Assembly (NCBI RefSeq): GCF_042100115.1
Contig: NC_091276.1
Coordinates: forward strand, 2,728,001-2,792,000
Length of the DNA: 64,000 nucleotides
Origin: Alternaria dauci
Lineage: Eukaryota; Ascomycota; Dothideomycetes; Pleosporales; Pleosporaceae
Direction: 5' to 3'
Shown here in pieces: positions 11,058 through 22,500 of this stretch. Position 1 is the first letter of the stretch, and the number at the start of each line of letters is the position of its first letter. A program made the translations under genes and the position numbers. Below the pieces are notes generated by a model, which had not been told where the DNA came from, did not search any database, and was given only the letters and a program-made list of their open reading frames with translations.

Positions 11058-11933
11058 CTAAAGCGCTATACGGATTTTCCCTGGCGCAGACAGATAGTCT
11101 GAATCCCATAAACCAACCACAGCATTCCAATATTTCCTTCTGCCTTCAGAGATGTGGTAGACGTGAGGTGTGCGTGTATATCTCACTCTCCAAACCTCGT
11201 GGCACACATTGCATGCTTCATCAGCATGTCGCTCTACGTGCTTCCAATGGATTAACTCGTCTGCCAAACTATACACATAAAGTCGGGCAGCGGAGTCAGG
11301 AATCAGTGCTTTCTCATTCAGTCCTTCGTAAGCCGTTCGAACAATATTCTTCCATCTAGTCAATCTCTCCGTGATAAACCAGACACGGAAAAGAATGCGG
11401 TACCACACGCTTCCGATGGTCCATAAGATCGGATTCCTGGGAAGAGAAGCGGAGAATGCAGCTACCGTGGAGCTGTAAGATGTGACTCCTGGGCAGCTAT
11501 CAAAAACAATCTTGGATACCGGAAGTGGACGGGATGTCTGGTGTCTGTGCGCGGATGCGAGTTGATAGACGGCGCAAGTACCGCCGCTCGAGAAAACATG
11601 GAGCAAGACCTTTTGTTCGGCCTTGGTGTCTTGGAGAATGCTCAGCGCAGGCTGGAGTTCGCTTATGCGCTGGGCAGTCGGCTGGAAAAGGAAGTGTTTC
11701 GTAGTTGTCAAGATAAGCAGCAGGCCAGAGCTTGGGAAGATGGTTATGTGGCCAGACAGATAAGTCTGAATCTGGTTCGGGGAGGCATTGAGCCATGTCG
11801 CAACGATGATGAGATGAGGGTCTTTTGAAATTGCTCCCCAAGTCGGTTTGGCGTTGTCTAGAGGTTTTCGGTAGAAGACACTAGGCGAGAGCTGTACAAA
11901 ATCGAGCCCGTACGGGCGTGAGATATGCTGCAT
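11058..11933 (-). CDS. DUF829 (PaxU/TMEM53-like) hydrolase
   Basis: One exon of 291 aa. The start at 11933 gives a short N-terminus before the first strand. Features of the DUF829 family are visible: an early LIIVATWLNASPNQIQTYL strand, a nucleophile-elbow-like HVFSSGGT (Ser followed by Gly-Gly), the KIVFDSCPG strand, and a late YSLADELIHWKHVERHADE segment with Asp and His that could complete a triad. PaxU, in the indole-diterpene cluster, belongs to this family, and TMEM53 is the animal relative; the reaction is not established. It converges on the thioesterase with about 100 bp between stops, and it adds a second hydrolase-fold protein to the PKS island. Esterase, lactonase or release function would be a guess. 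Confidence 0.85.
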   Translation of the reverse strand: MQHISRPYGLDFVQLSPSVFYRKPLDNAKPTWGAISKDPHLIIVATWLNASPNQIQTYLSGHITIFPSSGLLLILTTTKHFLFQPTAQRISELQPALSILQDTKAEQKVLLHVFSSGGTCAVYQLASAHRHQTSRPLPVSKIVFDSCPGVTSYSSTVAAFSASLPRNPILWTIGSVWYRILFRVWFITERLTRWKNIVRTAYEGLNEKALIPDSAARLYVYSLADELIHWKHVERHADEACNVCHEVWRVRYTRTPHVYHISEGRRKYWNAVVGLWDSDYLSAPGKIRIAL

Positions 11934-12360
11934 CGTGATATTCGTTTCAATGTTTGTGTTAAGATGTCATTGCCGTGCGGGCTTGAACAGCATCTGGGGT
12001 TGAGCTGTAGATTTAAGCATTCGCACAGATGGACCTCTACCGTGCACAGGTGTTGTCAGTTCCGTCCTTCTCCGCACTGATAGTACGGCCGACGTGAGGT
12101 ACACTAAAACATTATTTCCTGGTTTCTGGGACAGCGCTTCTCACGAGAAAGAAGCTAATCGATGAACTGCCATCTTGGGGGACAGGGGTTCACAGTGGGC
12201 CCGATTCCGGCCCTAACTCGGGCGTATGGTCTTACTAAGGCTGACTTACTATGATCAAACATGAACTGCATTCTACCGATGATGACCAGCAGGTCGGCTG
12301 ATTAACAATCGAGTTATCTACGAGTACACCACAGAGTATGCTTCGTGCACTTGCACTTGT
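11934..12360. other. Spacer between DUF829 gene and P450-B
   Basis: About 430 bp upstream of the DUF829 gene and downstream of P450-B, both on the minus strand. It should contain the promoter of the former. No coding frame and no obvious repeat was seen. Confidence 0.55.
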
Positions 12361-14313
12361 CTAAGACTTCGTCCGCCTTACTGCATCCGCAAAGATCGGA
12401 TAGGCCAGCTTGGTGTTCAGCTCAATTCTGACCTTGCCTTCCTGGGACATGGATTCAGGTGTGAGAGTGATGCTCTCAAACTCCTGACACAGCCGAGCGA
12501 GGAAATACTCCATCTGGAAGTTCGCAAATTGCTGACCAGGACAGATCCTGGGACCGTGATTGAAGGGAATATACTCCCACTGGCTGCTAGGTTTCCATGA
12601 CTCTGTTCAAAGTTAGCAATGGGAATCTTTGTTCACATCGGACGTGAGGTGAAAGGAGTCAACATACCCCATCTTTCAGGTATCCATAGGTTAACATCCC
12701 TTACTCCGAGATCGGTACGATGTTGCAACGAGAGGAGGCCGTACACTATGAAATTGTCAGCAATAGCCAAGTAAGCCAAGAATCTACTAACCAATCTGTG
12801 TTCCCTCCAAGACACCTATCGGCGATTTACCATCAGGTCCCCCACCCCGCGGTAAGATCATATCTTCAGCAGGCACACGAGCGTTGAAACCCACTGATAA
12901 GTTAGCTTGGCAATAGTATGTGGGACATTCAACGTACGAGGATGGTGGACGCGTAGTGTTTCTTTGATTACATTCCGTATATACTTCAATTCATGTAGGT
13001 CGCTTTTGGTTGGCAAGCGATCTCCAATACTGCGGTGTGTTAGCCAGACTAATGTACAACAGACTCGGCATGTTTTGATATTCTTACTGTTCTTGTGTCT
13101 CGGCCTTCATTTTCGCAAATACATGCGGATGGCGTGCAATTTCGTAATAGGCCCATGCGAGCGTTGTTGTTGTGGGATCTTTGCCAGCAAGCAGCGTCGA
13201 TATGACTGCATTCTTAACAACACCACGACCTTTCCCCATTCGAACGTAATCTTCGATCAGGCAAGGTTGATCCCCACTGTATGTTCTAGCGAAGGCCTCG
13301 TCGACAAATCGGTCCAAGTATCGATCGATCTCACGTGTGGCTCGCGGCGCAAGCCAGTCATCTCGAAGCCAGACGCCGACAGGACTAGATCATAGCTCAG
13401 TATCGGAAGGACATCACCAACAGACTTTGAACGAACCCCATAAGCTGCCTAAAGCTAGCAATTCTAAGTAGAACGTCCACTGCGTCACGGAAAGGTTGTT
13501 GATTGGAAGTGAGTGAGTCTGTCGATTTGCCGCAGAAGACGTGCGTCACAACGTCTAATTGCCATCGATCTATGGCGTCGAATGCATCAGTTCCAGGATT
13601 GGCAAGAATATCGATCACATGCTTCAGATGTTTCTCGGTAATCCCGTAGTCTGAATCTCGCACTCGACTCATCTACAACGGTGAGAGTTGATCGGAAGAA
13701 GGATTGAGTAACTCACGTGTGTTTTAAGAAAACCAATTTCTTGCTTCCACTCTTCACCGTCCACTAAGAACGATTAGCACTCAGGTCTGTGTAGCCTCTG
13801 TGCGTCATACTTGAGAATACTGCATCCCCGAGAATGTGTTTAAAAATCTCATGCTGAGCCTTCGATTTCTTAAATCGAGTGAACTAATGATTTGTCAGTT
13901 GGTGAGCCTAAACCTCGCTTGCGAAGGCGCAACTCAGTATCTTGAATAGCCTTGATATTCTCAGGGTCGTCGGTCAAGTACATGCTGTTTCCGAACATTC
14001 GCACGTCAACCGTATGCTTATTGGTATCCAGAATGTCCTTGGTCCAATGCCAAAACTCATGTTTCCTCATAGCATATAGTATCTGCATGGCGATTCCTAT
14101 ACCTGTGGCAAGTGAGTCAGCTCTGGAATCATACCTAGGTAGGAAGAAGTTGGAATACTAACCAAACGTATGAGAGGGTACATCCTTAGGCGGTCCTGCA
14201 CCAAGAAGAGCATATCTTCGCCTTCTATCAGCATCGACTTGATACGACTTGAGAACAACAAGTGCGGCAATGACAATTGCCCCGAGGAGCAAGGGTGATG
14301 AAACTATCGCCAT
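12361..14313 (-). CDS. Cytochrome P450, CYP52-like (P450-B), one anomalous junction
   Basis: Ten exons can be read: 14313-14163, 14102-13933, 13883-13811, 13763-13717, 13672-13437, 13384-13088, 13029-12938, 12893-12792, 12745-12668, 12602-12361, about 495 aa. An N-terminal anchor precedes the fold. The I-helix motif is AGKDPTTTT, ExxR is KETLR, and the heme loop [10 protein letters not shown] carries Cys436. The [16 protein letters not shown] insert and the overall layout resemble CYP52-type alkane and fatty-acid hydroxylases. All introns are GT-AG and in phase except that between 13933 and 13883. There, a good branch site and acceptor exist, but no GT or GC donor gives the right phase, so one base may be missing or the splice site is unusual. 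If functional, it would hydroxylate the polyketide chain. Confidence 0.8.
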
Positions 14314-15336
14314 TGTGCGCTAAGTGTGAATGTTACGAGAATGATTTGTGATAGAGAGTTGCAAGAGCTGTCTGAACTCTCGAGGAAGGAGATTTGATTG
14401 ATAGATGATATCTAGGTAAACATTCTTCTACACGACGTTTATACACCGACTTGCCCTTGCTAGTCTAGAACTTGGTAGGTACATCTATGCATAGGAGCGT
14501 ACATACCTCGTACCTTGTTCCACCCAAAATATTACGGCGTAGAGCCAATGTCGTAGTTGAAGAGGGCCAAGGTTCCAAGTCCATGATATTGCGGCGAAAT
14601 TCAGACCATCAGCTTACAAATCTGCCTCGGCATGTGAAAGTGTGTGCACAGTGCGTTGTCTGGCCTCCAAAATACCCCGCGATTTCGGTGTTTGAACTAA
14701 AATATCACCAGTCTTGGAATCAACAATGAATCGTGAAGTCGAGCTCCGGAATCATCCGGACACAAGATGGTGACAATGTGGGGATACCAAGAGTCACGTA
14801 AGCCGGCCTAAGACGCAAGGTATAGCCCCGTATATTCATGCATGAGCTAGTGACCTGCGAACTAGCTGCGTCATCTTCCGTATCTCGCAGCTTGGCCCGT
14901 TCCACCAGCTACCGTTCTGTTCAGAGACAACGAAGCACTTGATTGTTTGGCATCTCAACGTCTAAAACCAAGATTCTAGGCACCGAAGAGATTCCGCTCG
15001 GTTAGGTATCCAGTTGCTGACAAGGCCGGTCGACCACCAACCCACGTCATACATGTTGTCATCTGGCGAGGACAGAATATACAACCCAGTCAGACTTATC
15101 AACGATCGGACCAACAATCCCTGTTGGATACGCTCTGCTGCAGCCCATCTTGTCATTCACCGCTATCTTACCAAATACGCTCAACTAATAGAGCAGAGTG
15201 ACGAGTTCAAGCTATAACCACGTTAGAGCAAGGTTTCCAGAACTGTGTATCAATCTTTATTCATCTTGCGCATTTCAAGTGATTGAAGTCGTGCTGCATC
15301 AACCGACTTTTCTGCTCTCTCTATTCTGCTGCACTC
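14314..15336. promoter_or_regulatory. Divergent promoter region, P450-B / BVMO
   Basis: About 1 kb between divergent cluster genes, without a plausible coding frame. Near the middle two TCCGGA hexamers (14745-14750 and 14755-14760) are separated by 4 bp, which also makes CCG-N8-CGG, a layout compatible with a Zn2Cys6 dimer site. No binding evidence exists; the spacing is all that is seen. Confidence 0.5.
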
Positions 15337-17109
15337 ATGGGAACACCATCATCTGCCCTGCCTTTCCGGCAGGTTGTTATCATCGGGGGTGGATTCGGAG
15401 GTCTGGTCATGGCTTGTCAGTTGAAGCGCAAACTCGGGTTTAATGACTTCGTCATATATGAAAAACAGACTGGCCTGGGGGGGACATGGCATAACAATCG
15501 ATGTGAGTCATTGCACCGAATACACTACCAGAACCAATGATTCTAACACAGAAAGATCCTGGAGCAGCGGCAGATATCCCTGGAGCCGTGTATCAAATCT
15601 CATTCGCGCCAGAGCCAAAGTTCTCGCGAGCCTTTCCCATGTGGAATGAACTACATGACTATATTGAGAAAGTCGCTGATCAGTTCAATATCGTCCCCCA
15701 TGTAAAGTTCAGTATGAGCTGGAAGGAGAGTGTATGGGTTCCGGAATCGAGCTGCTGGCGAGTCATCTTGCGGGATTGCACTACGGGCAACACCTTCACT
15801 CAAATGTGCAAGGTGCTCATCAGCGCGACAGGCCATCTAGTCAACCCTAAGCAGCTTGAGGTACAAGGAAAGCCTGTCTTCAAAGGAAAGATTGTACATT
15901 CAAGTCAGTGGACTAGCGATATCGATGTCAAAGGGAAGAGCGTGGTGGTTTTAGGGAACGGGAGTAAATTGACTTCCTGCCCGAGTCAACAAAGATCACT
16001 AACAAGTGGCAGGCACTGCTGTCCAGTTAGTTCCTGGCATCTTGAACCATGTAAAAGAATGTACACAGATCCAGCGAGTGAGTAACCAGAGATCTATATA
16101 AGTAGCGTTGCTAACTTCATAAAAGGCGCCACAATGGATATTGCATCGACCAAACCCGAAGATTCCAATCACCATACTGCAGCTGCTCACCCGCGTCCCT
16201 TTTCTGTTCACAATTCTTCGCACAGTACTCTTTGCAGTCGCAGAATCTTTCTTCCATATTCTGGGGAAGAAAATTCCGCAGATGAGCAGGAAGTATTTAC
16301 AACAACACGAAGTACCCGAGGAGTACTATGACCTTCTTACACCTTCAGTTAGTTCTTCTCAGGGGGTTTATTTCCTTCTTGCTAATATCGTCAGTATCGA
16401 CCAGGATGCAAACGACTTGTTTTTGCTCCAGAGTACCTAGAGTGCCTCAAAGATCCCAAAATGCACTTGATTCAGGATGAAATTGCGTTTCTTCGCGAGA
16501 CAGCACTGGTTACAAGATCAGGAAAAGAGTACGCATGCGATATACTGATTCTTGCCCATGGTTTCGAGTCAGAGACTTTTACATTTCCACTCAAGGGACG
16601 CAACGGTACTACCCCTGATGATCACTGGGCTGTGGCTGGCGGGCCCAGCTGTTACAAAGGCATTGCGATGCACGACTTTCCAAATTTCTTCATGATCAGG
16701 GGCCCAAACATGGCTTCTGGGTAAGTAGGACTTGGCATTATGTCTTTGGAATAACGACTAATTGATTGCGATAGTCATAATTCAGTGATCTGGTACATCG
16801 AAGCAACAGTAGAACTGATTTTGAATGTCATAACGCCTCTCCTTCGGGGAGAGCTGAATCATGTCGAGGTTACAGCTGAAGCTGAGAGCAAATACGTGGA
16901 CAAGGTGCAAGCGGCCTGTCGCAGAGGTGTTTGGGGATCGGGTTGCCATACCTACTACGTGACCGAAAACGGATGGAACCACACAATGTACCCGTGGAGT
17001 GAGTACTGCATTCGATTCGTGAGGATTTTGCTTACGCTATCTATCAGATAGTTACAGCTTGTGGTGGTTCAGGTTCGTCAACAAGCAAGACTGGACGATG
17101 ATCGTTTGA
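15337..17109 (+). CDS. Flavin-dependent Baeyer-Villiger-type monooxygenase
   Basis: Seven exons, 15337-15502, 15556-15963, 16013-16077, 16126-16347, 16395-16720, 16775-16998 and 17048-17109, give 490 aa with every phase matching. The N-terminal FAD-binding motif is IIGGGFGGL, followed by GGTWHNNRYPG, typical of class B flavoproteins. The Baeyer-Villiger fingerprint FxGxxxHxxxW is seen as FKGKIVHSSQW (Phe164, His170, Trp174). A second dinucleotide motif, VLGNGSTA, binds NADPH and is assembled across the second intron. Such enzymes insert oxygen next to a ketone to make an ester or lactone. Within this cluster the substrate is probably a keto form of the polyketide. Divergent from P450-B; converges on the MFS gene. 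Confidence 0.92.
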
Positions 17110-17255
17110 GAACATACATAGGCAAGATAGCCGGTCATTCCAGTCAACCAGCGGGACTACATTTTCAGCTTATTTTGGCGAATTGATTGGAGTGATATTA
17201 TAAGTGTTTTCAAGCTACTGTTTATAGTTTAAGAATAAGGAAAGCGTTATTCGTT

Positions 17256-18852
17256 TTAATAACCACAGGTCTCGTAGAAGCTTCTCTTTCTAAGCTCTTT
17301 TCCTTTCCAAAAGAAGACCCATGGCACTGGAATCAAAGCCAGACTAATAAACGCAAAGATGCTTCCAGCCCAGTGAATTCCGAGATTTTCATAAATCTGG
17401 ATTGTAAAGAGAGGAAAGACAGCCCCCAAGATAAACCGAAGAAACCCATTGGCAGCTATAGCTGAAGCACCGTTCGTCGCTTGATATGTATCCACAAGGT
17501 AGGTCACAGATGCAAGGAAGACGGCCAACGTTCCCCAGCCAAAAGGTACGCCAGCTAACACTGGAATCATCCAATGGACTGATTCGCGTGGCGTCCATGC
17601 AAACCACTAGAGACCCAGGTGTGCATTAGTGGCGGCAACAACTGAGATGCGGGGCATGAGTGGCTCCCATGTTCACTTACAAAAAGTCCAATAGGTAAAA
17701 GAAAGCTCCCAAACATGGCTGAATAGAGGCGATGCTCTGGAGCGACTGCTCCGTTGGTTCTCTGAAATTCCGGCTGGTATTTCGTGCGATCAAAATATGC
17801 AATTGTCACAATAGCGAGAAGATATCCCACAACAAGCCCGATGTATGTCAGCCCAATTTCCTTCAGGTCAAATCCATAGACCCTACTGTATACAAATGAA
17901 TAGGAACCGAAGAATGAGAAAATCATAGCGAAGTTGAAGCCCGTATAAAGGCTGAGAAAGAACGCGAGTGGCTTTGTTTCAGACGTTAGATTAACAGTGG
18001 GCTCGTGGGAACCAAATTGACGTACCTCTAGCAAGATCATGTGCAGTGGGCGCAACATGGCAATACCAAGTTGACGTGTAGTGAAACTTCCCTGAGTAAC
18101 TTCTGTTGTTCTGCTGGTTTTCAGATGGATTATCCTGCTCCTAGAAGTCTCCCGCATGAACAATAGAGAGATAGATATGGGTGCGCATAGGACCAGAATA
18201 ATCCAGATAGACCATTTCCAATCGTCTCCATATTGAGCAATGATATACGCGCCAATGAGAGGCCCAAGGGTAGGTCCAAGAAAGGGAGCCAGGATATATG
18301 TCAATCCAACCAAGCCGGCCTGCCTTGAACTCCATAGATCGGAAATAGTGCCCGCGCCTACAGCCAGCACTCCCGAGCCGCCAAAGCCTGCGAGGAACCG
18401 AAAAATGACGAGTACAGTGAAATTGTTAGATGCAGCCGCGATAACGTTGAATATCATCAGCATCGGAAGGCCGGTTCGATAGACAATAAGGCGACCGTAA
18501 ATCTCGGACATGGGAGCGGCGACAAGTGGGCCTAGAGAAAACCCGAGGGTGTATACGACGATAGGAAGTAGTGCGACAGTTCTACTTATGTCGAATTGTC
18601 TCATAACGAGTAGAACGCCTGCAACATATGTGGAAGTTCCCATCGTGCTAGATGAGACCGTCAGCTCCCTCTCAGCAAATGAGATCTTCAGACGTACAGC
18701 GCCAGACCGTACACGGCTGGGATTGCGCTGTGGAGGATTTTCTTCCAGATTGGCCAGTTTCGGGGATTGTCAACATTGTTGACGTTGTCCCAGTCCAAAC
18801 CTGCTGCTCCTTCTCCAGCATTAGGAAGGTTCGACCCAGGTTTTGGGTCCAT
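17256..18852 (-). CDS. MFS transporter, DHA1 type (cluster exporter)
   Basis: Three exons on the minus strand, 18852-18698, 18647-17681 and 17606-17256, give 490 aa. The N-terminal cytosolic tail leads into DNPRNWPIWKK, a conserved start of fungal multidrug DHA1 proteins. About twelve hydrophobic segments follow. The GFSLGPLVAAPMSEIYGR motif between helices 2 and 3 and FLAGFGGSGVLAVGAGTISD in helix 4-5 place it near polyamine/multidrug antiporters (Tpo1/Flr1 group). It probably exports the polyketide or protects the producer at the plasma membrane. It is divergent from the PKS with 722 bp between start codons. Confidence 0.9.
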
Positions 18853-19574
18853 TGTGATAGTCTTATCGAAATTACAGTTGCCTTGATGGACACTGCGGTT
18901 TGAGGCGGATTTGGTCGCAAGATGGACAGGTGAGGAGATCGGGAATCAGCTGCTGGAAGGCCCAAGGAAAGGCGCGGCAGTTCCTGCTTCTGTGCCGAGG
19001 CAATCACCAAAAACATGTGCTCTGTAAGCGAATAGATAGCACTAGTCATTCTTCTGAAAGCAATCTCACGCAGTGCTGCATGATCAAGCTCAATCCGGGT
19101 AATGTTTTAAATTAAGTACCGAGGGTGCGGGGTGCCAAGAATACCTAGGTAAACTCCTGCGCGTTGGCGTACGGCCTTATTCTAGGCTAAGAAGGCTAAG
19201 CCGGCGTTATAGCGGATGCAATGAGAGTGTAACGTCACTTATCGGTCTTTTGGTGAAGACCCACTGTATCAACTCTGAAGTACGTACACATCGTCCTAGA
19301 GTACGAAGTAATCTGCGACGAGACCAAGAGCTCGGCATCAGCAACGCAATGTATGGAAAGATGGAGATATCTGGGCACAGGACTGTTTGCGCGGAACTTC
19401 ACGGTATGACGACAACACATGTCTATGTGTAGGGACGATAAGCACACGGCTAAGTGTTGAGAATCAAAATGTTATAAGCCGAGTATGTCCCTTGGTGTCT
19501 ACGATACACACAAGTGCATTGCAACAACCTGCCCTCACTATCAAGCTTCACCAACTACAACTCTAAAACCCCTC
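18853..19574. promoter_or_regulatory. Divergent promoter region, MFS exporter / HR-PKS
   Basis: About 720 bp between the ATGs of the exporter and the synthase, suited to joint control. A perfect 10-bp palindrome TACCTAGGTA lies at 19142-19151. The last 60 bases before the PKS start are C/A-rich, as in other leaders here. No coding frame is supported. Confidence 0.5.
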
Positions 19575-22500
19575 ATGATGGAGACTTATGAAACATCCAA
19601 GAAGCTCAATCATGAGTATATATATGTTGAACATGATTCGAGTGGTTCTCTCGATGGGTAAGTCATGTTCCCCACTAGGGAGAATGTCTCGCTTACAGAA
19701 TAGGGTCTCAACTCCAACGGAAAAGTCATCGCAGGCGTTTGTTCCGATAGCCGTAGTTGGGATGGGAATGCGATTGCCAGGGAATTGTCACGATAGCGAA
19801 GCATTCTGGGACCTACTCATCAACCAGCGTGAAGGAGTGATCGATATTCCGTCTAGTCGATGGAACAACGAAGGCTTCTATGATCCACACGGAAGACCTG
19901 GTACGGTCAAGACCAACCAAGGCAACTTTCTGGGCAGCATTGATCTAGCGGACTTTGATGGAAGTTTCTTTTCGATGTCAGCGGCGCAGATTGCCAAAGT
20001 CGACCCTCAACATAGGGTACTGTTGGAGACTACATATGAGGCGCTTGAGAATGCTGGAGAAATCAACTTCAGAGGCAAAAAAGTTGGTGTGTATGTGGGT
20101 ATGTTTGCCGATGATTTCGTCGAAATGCAAGCAAAGGATTCAGAACCTCATGAGTTCCTGTCTCTTACAGGTCACCTGGATCTCTTTGGAAGTAAGTTTC
20201 ATCCCCAGAATGTTCGTGAGTCAAGTTGACCAAGTCTTAGGTAATCGTATCTCGCATGAGTTCGATTGGAGCGGGCCTAGGTAGGTACCCGACACCCCTC
20301 CACGTGTGATGATAGCTAACAACGGACAGCATGACAATCAAGACAGGATGCTCTGCGGCGTTGGTATGTCTCGACCAAGCTTTCAAAGCGCTCAATGCTG
20401 GAGACTGTGACGCCGCAATCGTTGGTGGTGCCAACCTTATCCTGAGCCCTGCTCTCTCTGGCGCGTTAGGCGGCCAGGGAGTTAATTCTGCGGACGGACG
20501 GTGCCGCTCATTCGATGCAAAGGCAACAGGCTACGGGAGAGGAGAGGCTGTATCTTCTCTCCTGGTGAAGCGCTTGGACGATGCTCTGAAGGATGGGAAC
20601 CCCATACGCGCGATCGTCCGGTCAACTGCATGCAACGACGACGGTAAAACACCAGGAATCACCCAACCCAATACCGACGCCCACGAGGCTTTGATCAGGG
20701 CAGCATATCGTACTGCAGGAATTTCAGAAGAAGAGTTCCACAAGACTGGGTTTTTCGAGTGCCACGGAACGGGCACTGCCGTCGGTGACCCAATCGAAGT
20801 CGGCGCTGTGGCTCGAGTTTTTGGCAAGGATGGGATGGTGATTGGATCGGTAAGCGACAGAGCATTCCCCCTAGAAGAAAGAAAGAACCACTGACGATTA
20901 CAGGTCAAATCCAACATTGGGCACTCGGAAGGCGCGAGTGGAAACACGTCAGTCATCAAGGCCATCTTAGCAATGGAGCACCAGATCATCCCACCAAACG
21001 TGAATTTTGAAACGCCTAATCCTAAAAGTAAGACATCTCAACCTGCGTTTGAGTATATGCTAATCAAATTGTTTCAGTCCCTTGGAAAGAAGCAAAGCTC
21101 AGGGTGCCTACTGAATGTATGAAGTGGCCATCGGATCGTCTCGAACGGACATCGGTGAATTCTTTCGGCATTGGTGGAATGAACGCACACGTATGTATTC
21201 CTCAAAATCTACCTCACTAGCGGTCATTTCGCTAACGAGAGGTAAAGGCCATTCTGGAATCAGCCTCTACTTATGGAGTGCCCAAGCCGAAGTCGCTATC
21301 CACAGAGCAAGGACCGAGGCTTTCCTTGCTCTTGTTCTCAGCGAAGAGCAATATCTCTCTCCAAGACTCAGTCGAGAGGCACGCAGGTTATGTTCAAAAA
21401 CATGGCTCATCACGATTGGGTGACATTGCGTATACCCTAGGTACACGTAGGGAGCATCATGATCATCGCACTTTCTGTGTTTCCGACGGCGAAGAGCCAC
21501 TCGTGACTCTGCCGTCCGTTAGAACGAAGATGACTCCTCGTTCTATGGTTTTCGTATTCACTGGTCAGGGCGCCCAGTGGGCGGAGATGGGGAAACTTCT
21601 GGTAGACGACTTTCCTTCATTCGAGAAGAATATACAGGAGATGGATAAGATTCTACAAGAATGTCATACCCCCCCATCATGGACTGTACTAGGCAAGTAA
21701 GTTCTATCCGTCAAATGAGAACGCCGCTGACGAGGTTTTCACAGAGGAACTGAGGAAACCGAAAGTGCGGAGTCGGATCTCGAAAGCGGAATTCTCTCAG
21801 CCATTGTGCACCGTTATTCAGATCGCTCTTGTTGACCTCTTCCATACGTGGGGCATCAAACCTGATGCCGTTGTCGGCCACTCAAGCGGAGAGATTGCGG
21901 CAGCATACGCAGCGGATGGCCTTACAAAGAAGGAGGCGGTGCTCGCAGCTTACTTCAGGGGTCTAATCACCGGCAAGAAACTGGCTGATGGAGCAATGGC
22001 GGCCGTAGGACTTGGTCCTAACCACGTTCGGAATCTCCTCAAGCCAGGAGTAGTGGTTGCGTGTGAGAACAGTCCCTCTTCAACTACGATTTCCGGCGAC
22101 CGTGTCGCAGTTGAGGAATTCATCGCCACCCTTCGCGAGGAATCGCCTGATGTCTTCGTGCGTGCTCTGCAAGTCGACAATGCCTACCATTCTCGTAAGA
22201 ACATTATGGCACTGTACACTTAAACAAGCCTGCTAACCCATCTAGACCACATGAAAGTCTTTGGTGACGCCTACGAGAAAGCACTCTCCGACGTCTGTGC
22301 AACCAATCAACCCAACATCCCGTTCTTCTCGTCAGTTACCGGTCAAGTTATCAAGTCGGCAAACACGTTCACCCCATCATACTGGCGCAGCAACCTCGAA
22401 AATCCAGTGTTGTTCAATACAGCAGTTCGCAACATCATCGAGTATGATCTGGACAACCCTGTTTTTCTCGAGGTTGGACCCCATTCTGCTCTCGCTGGAC

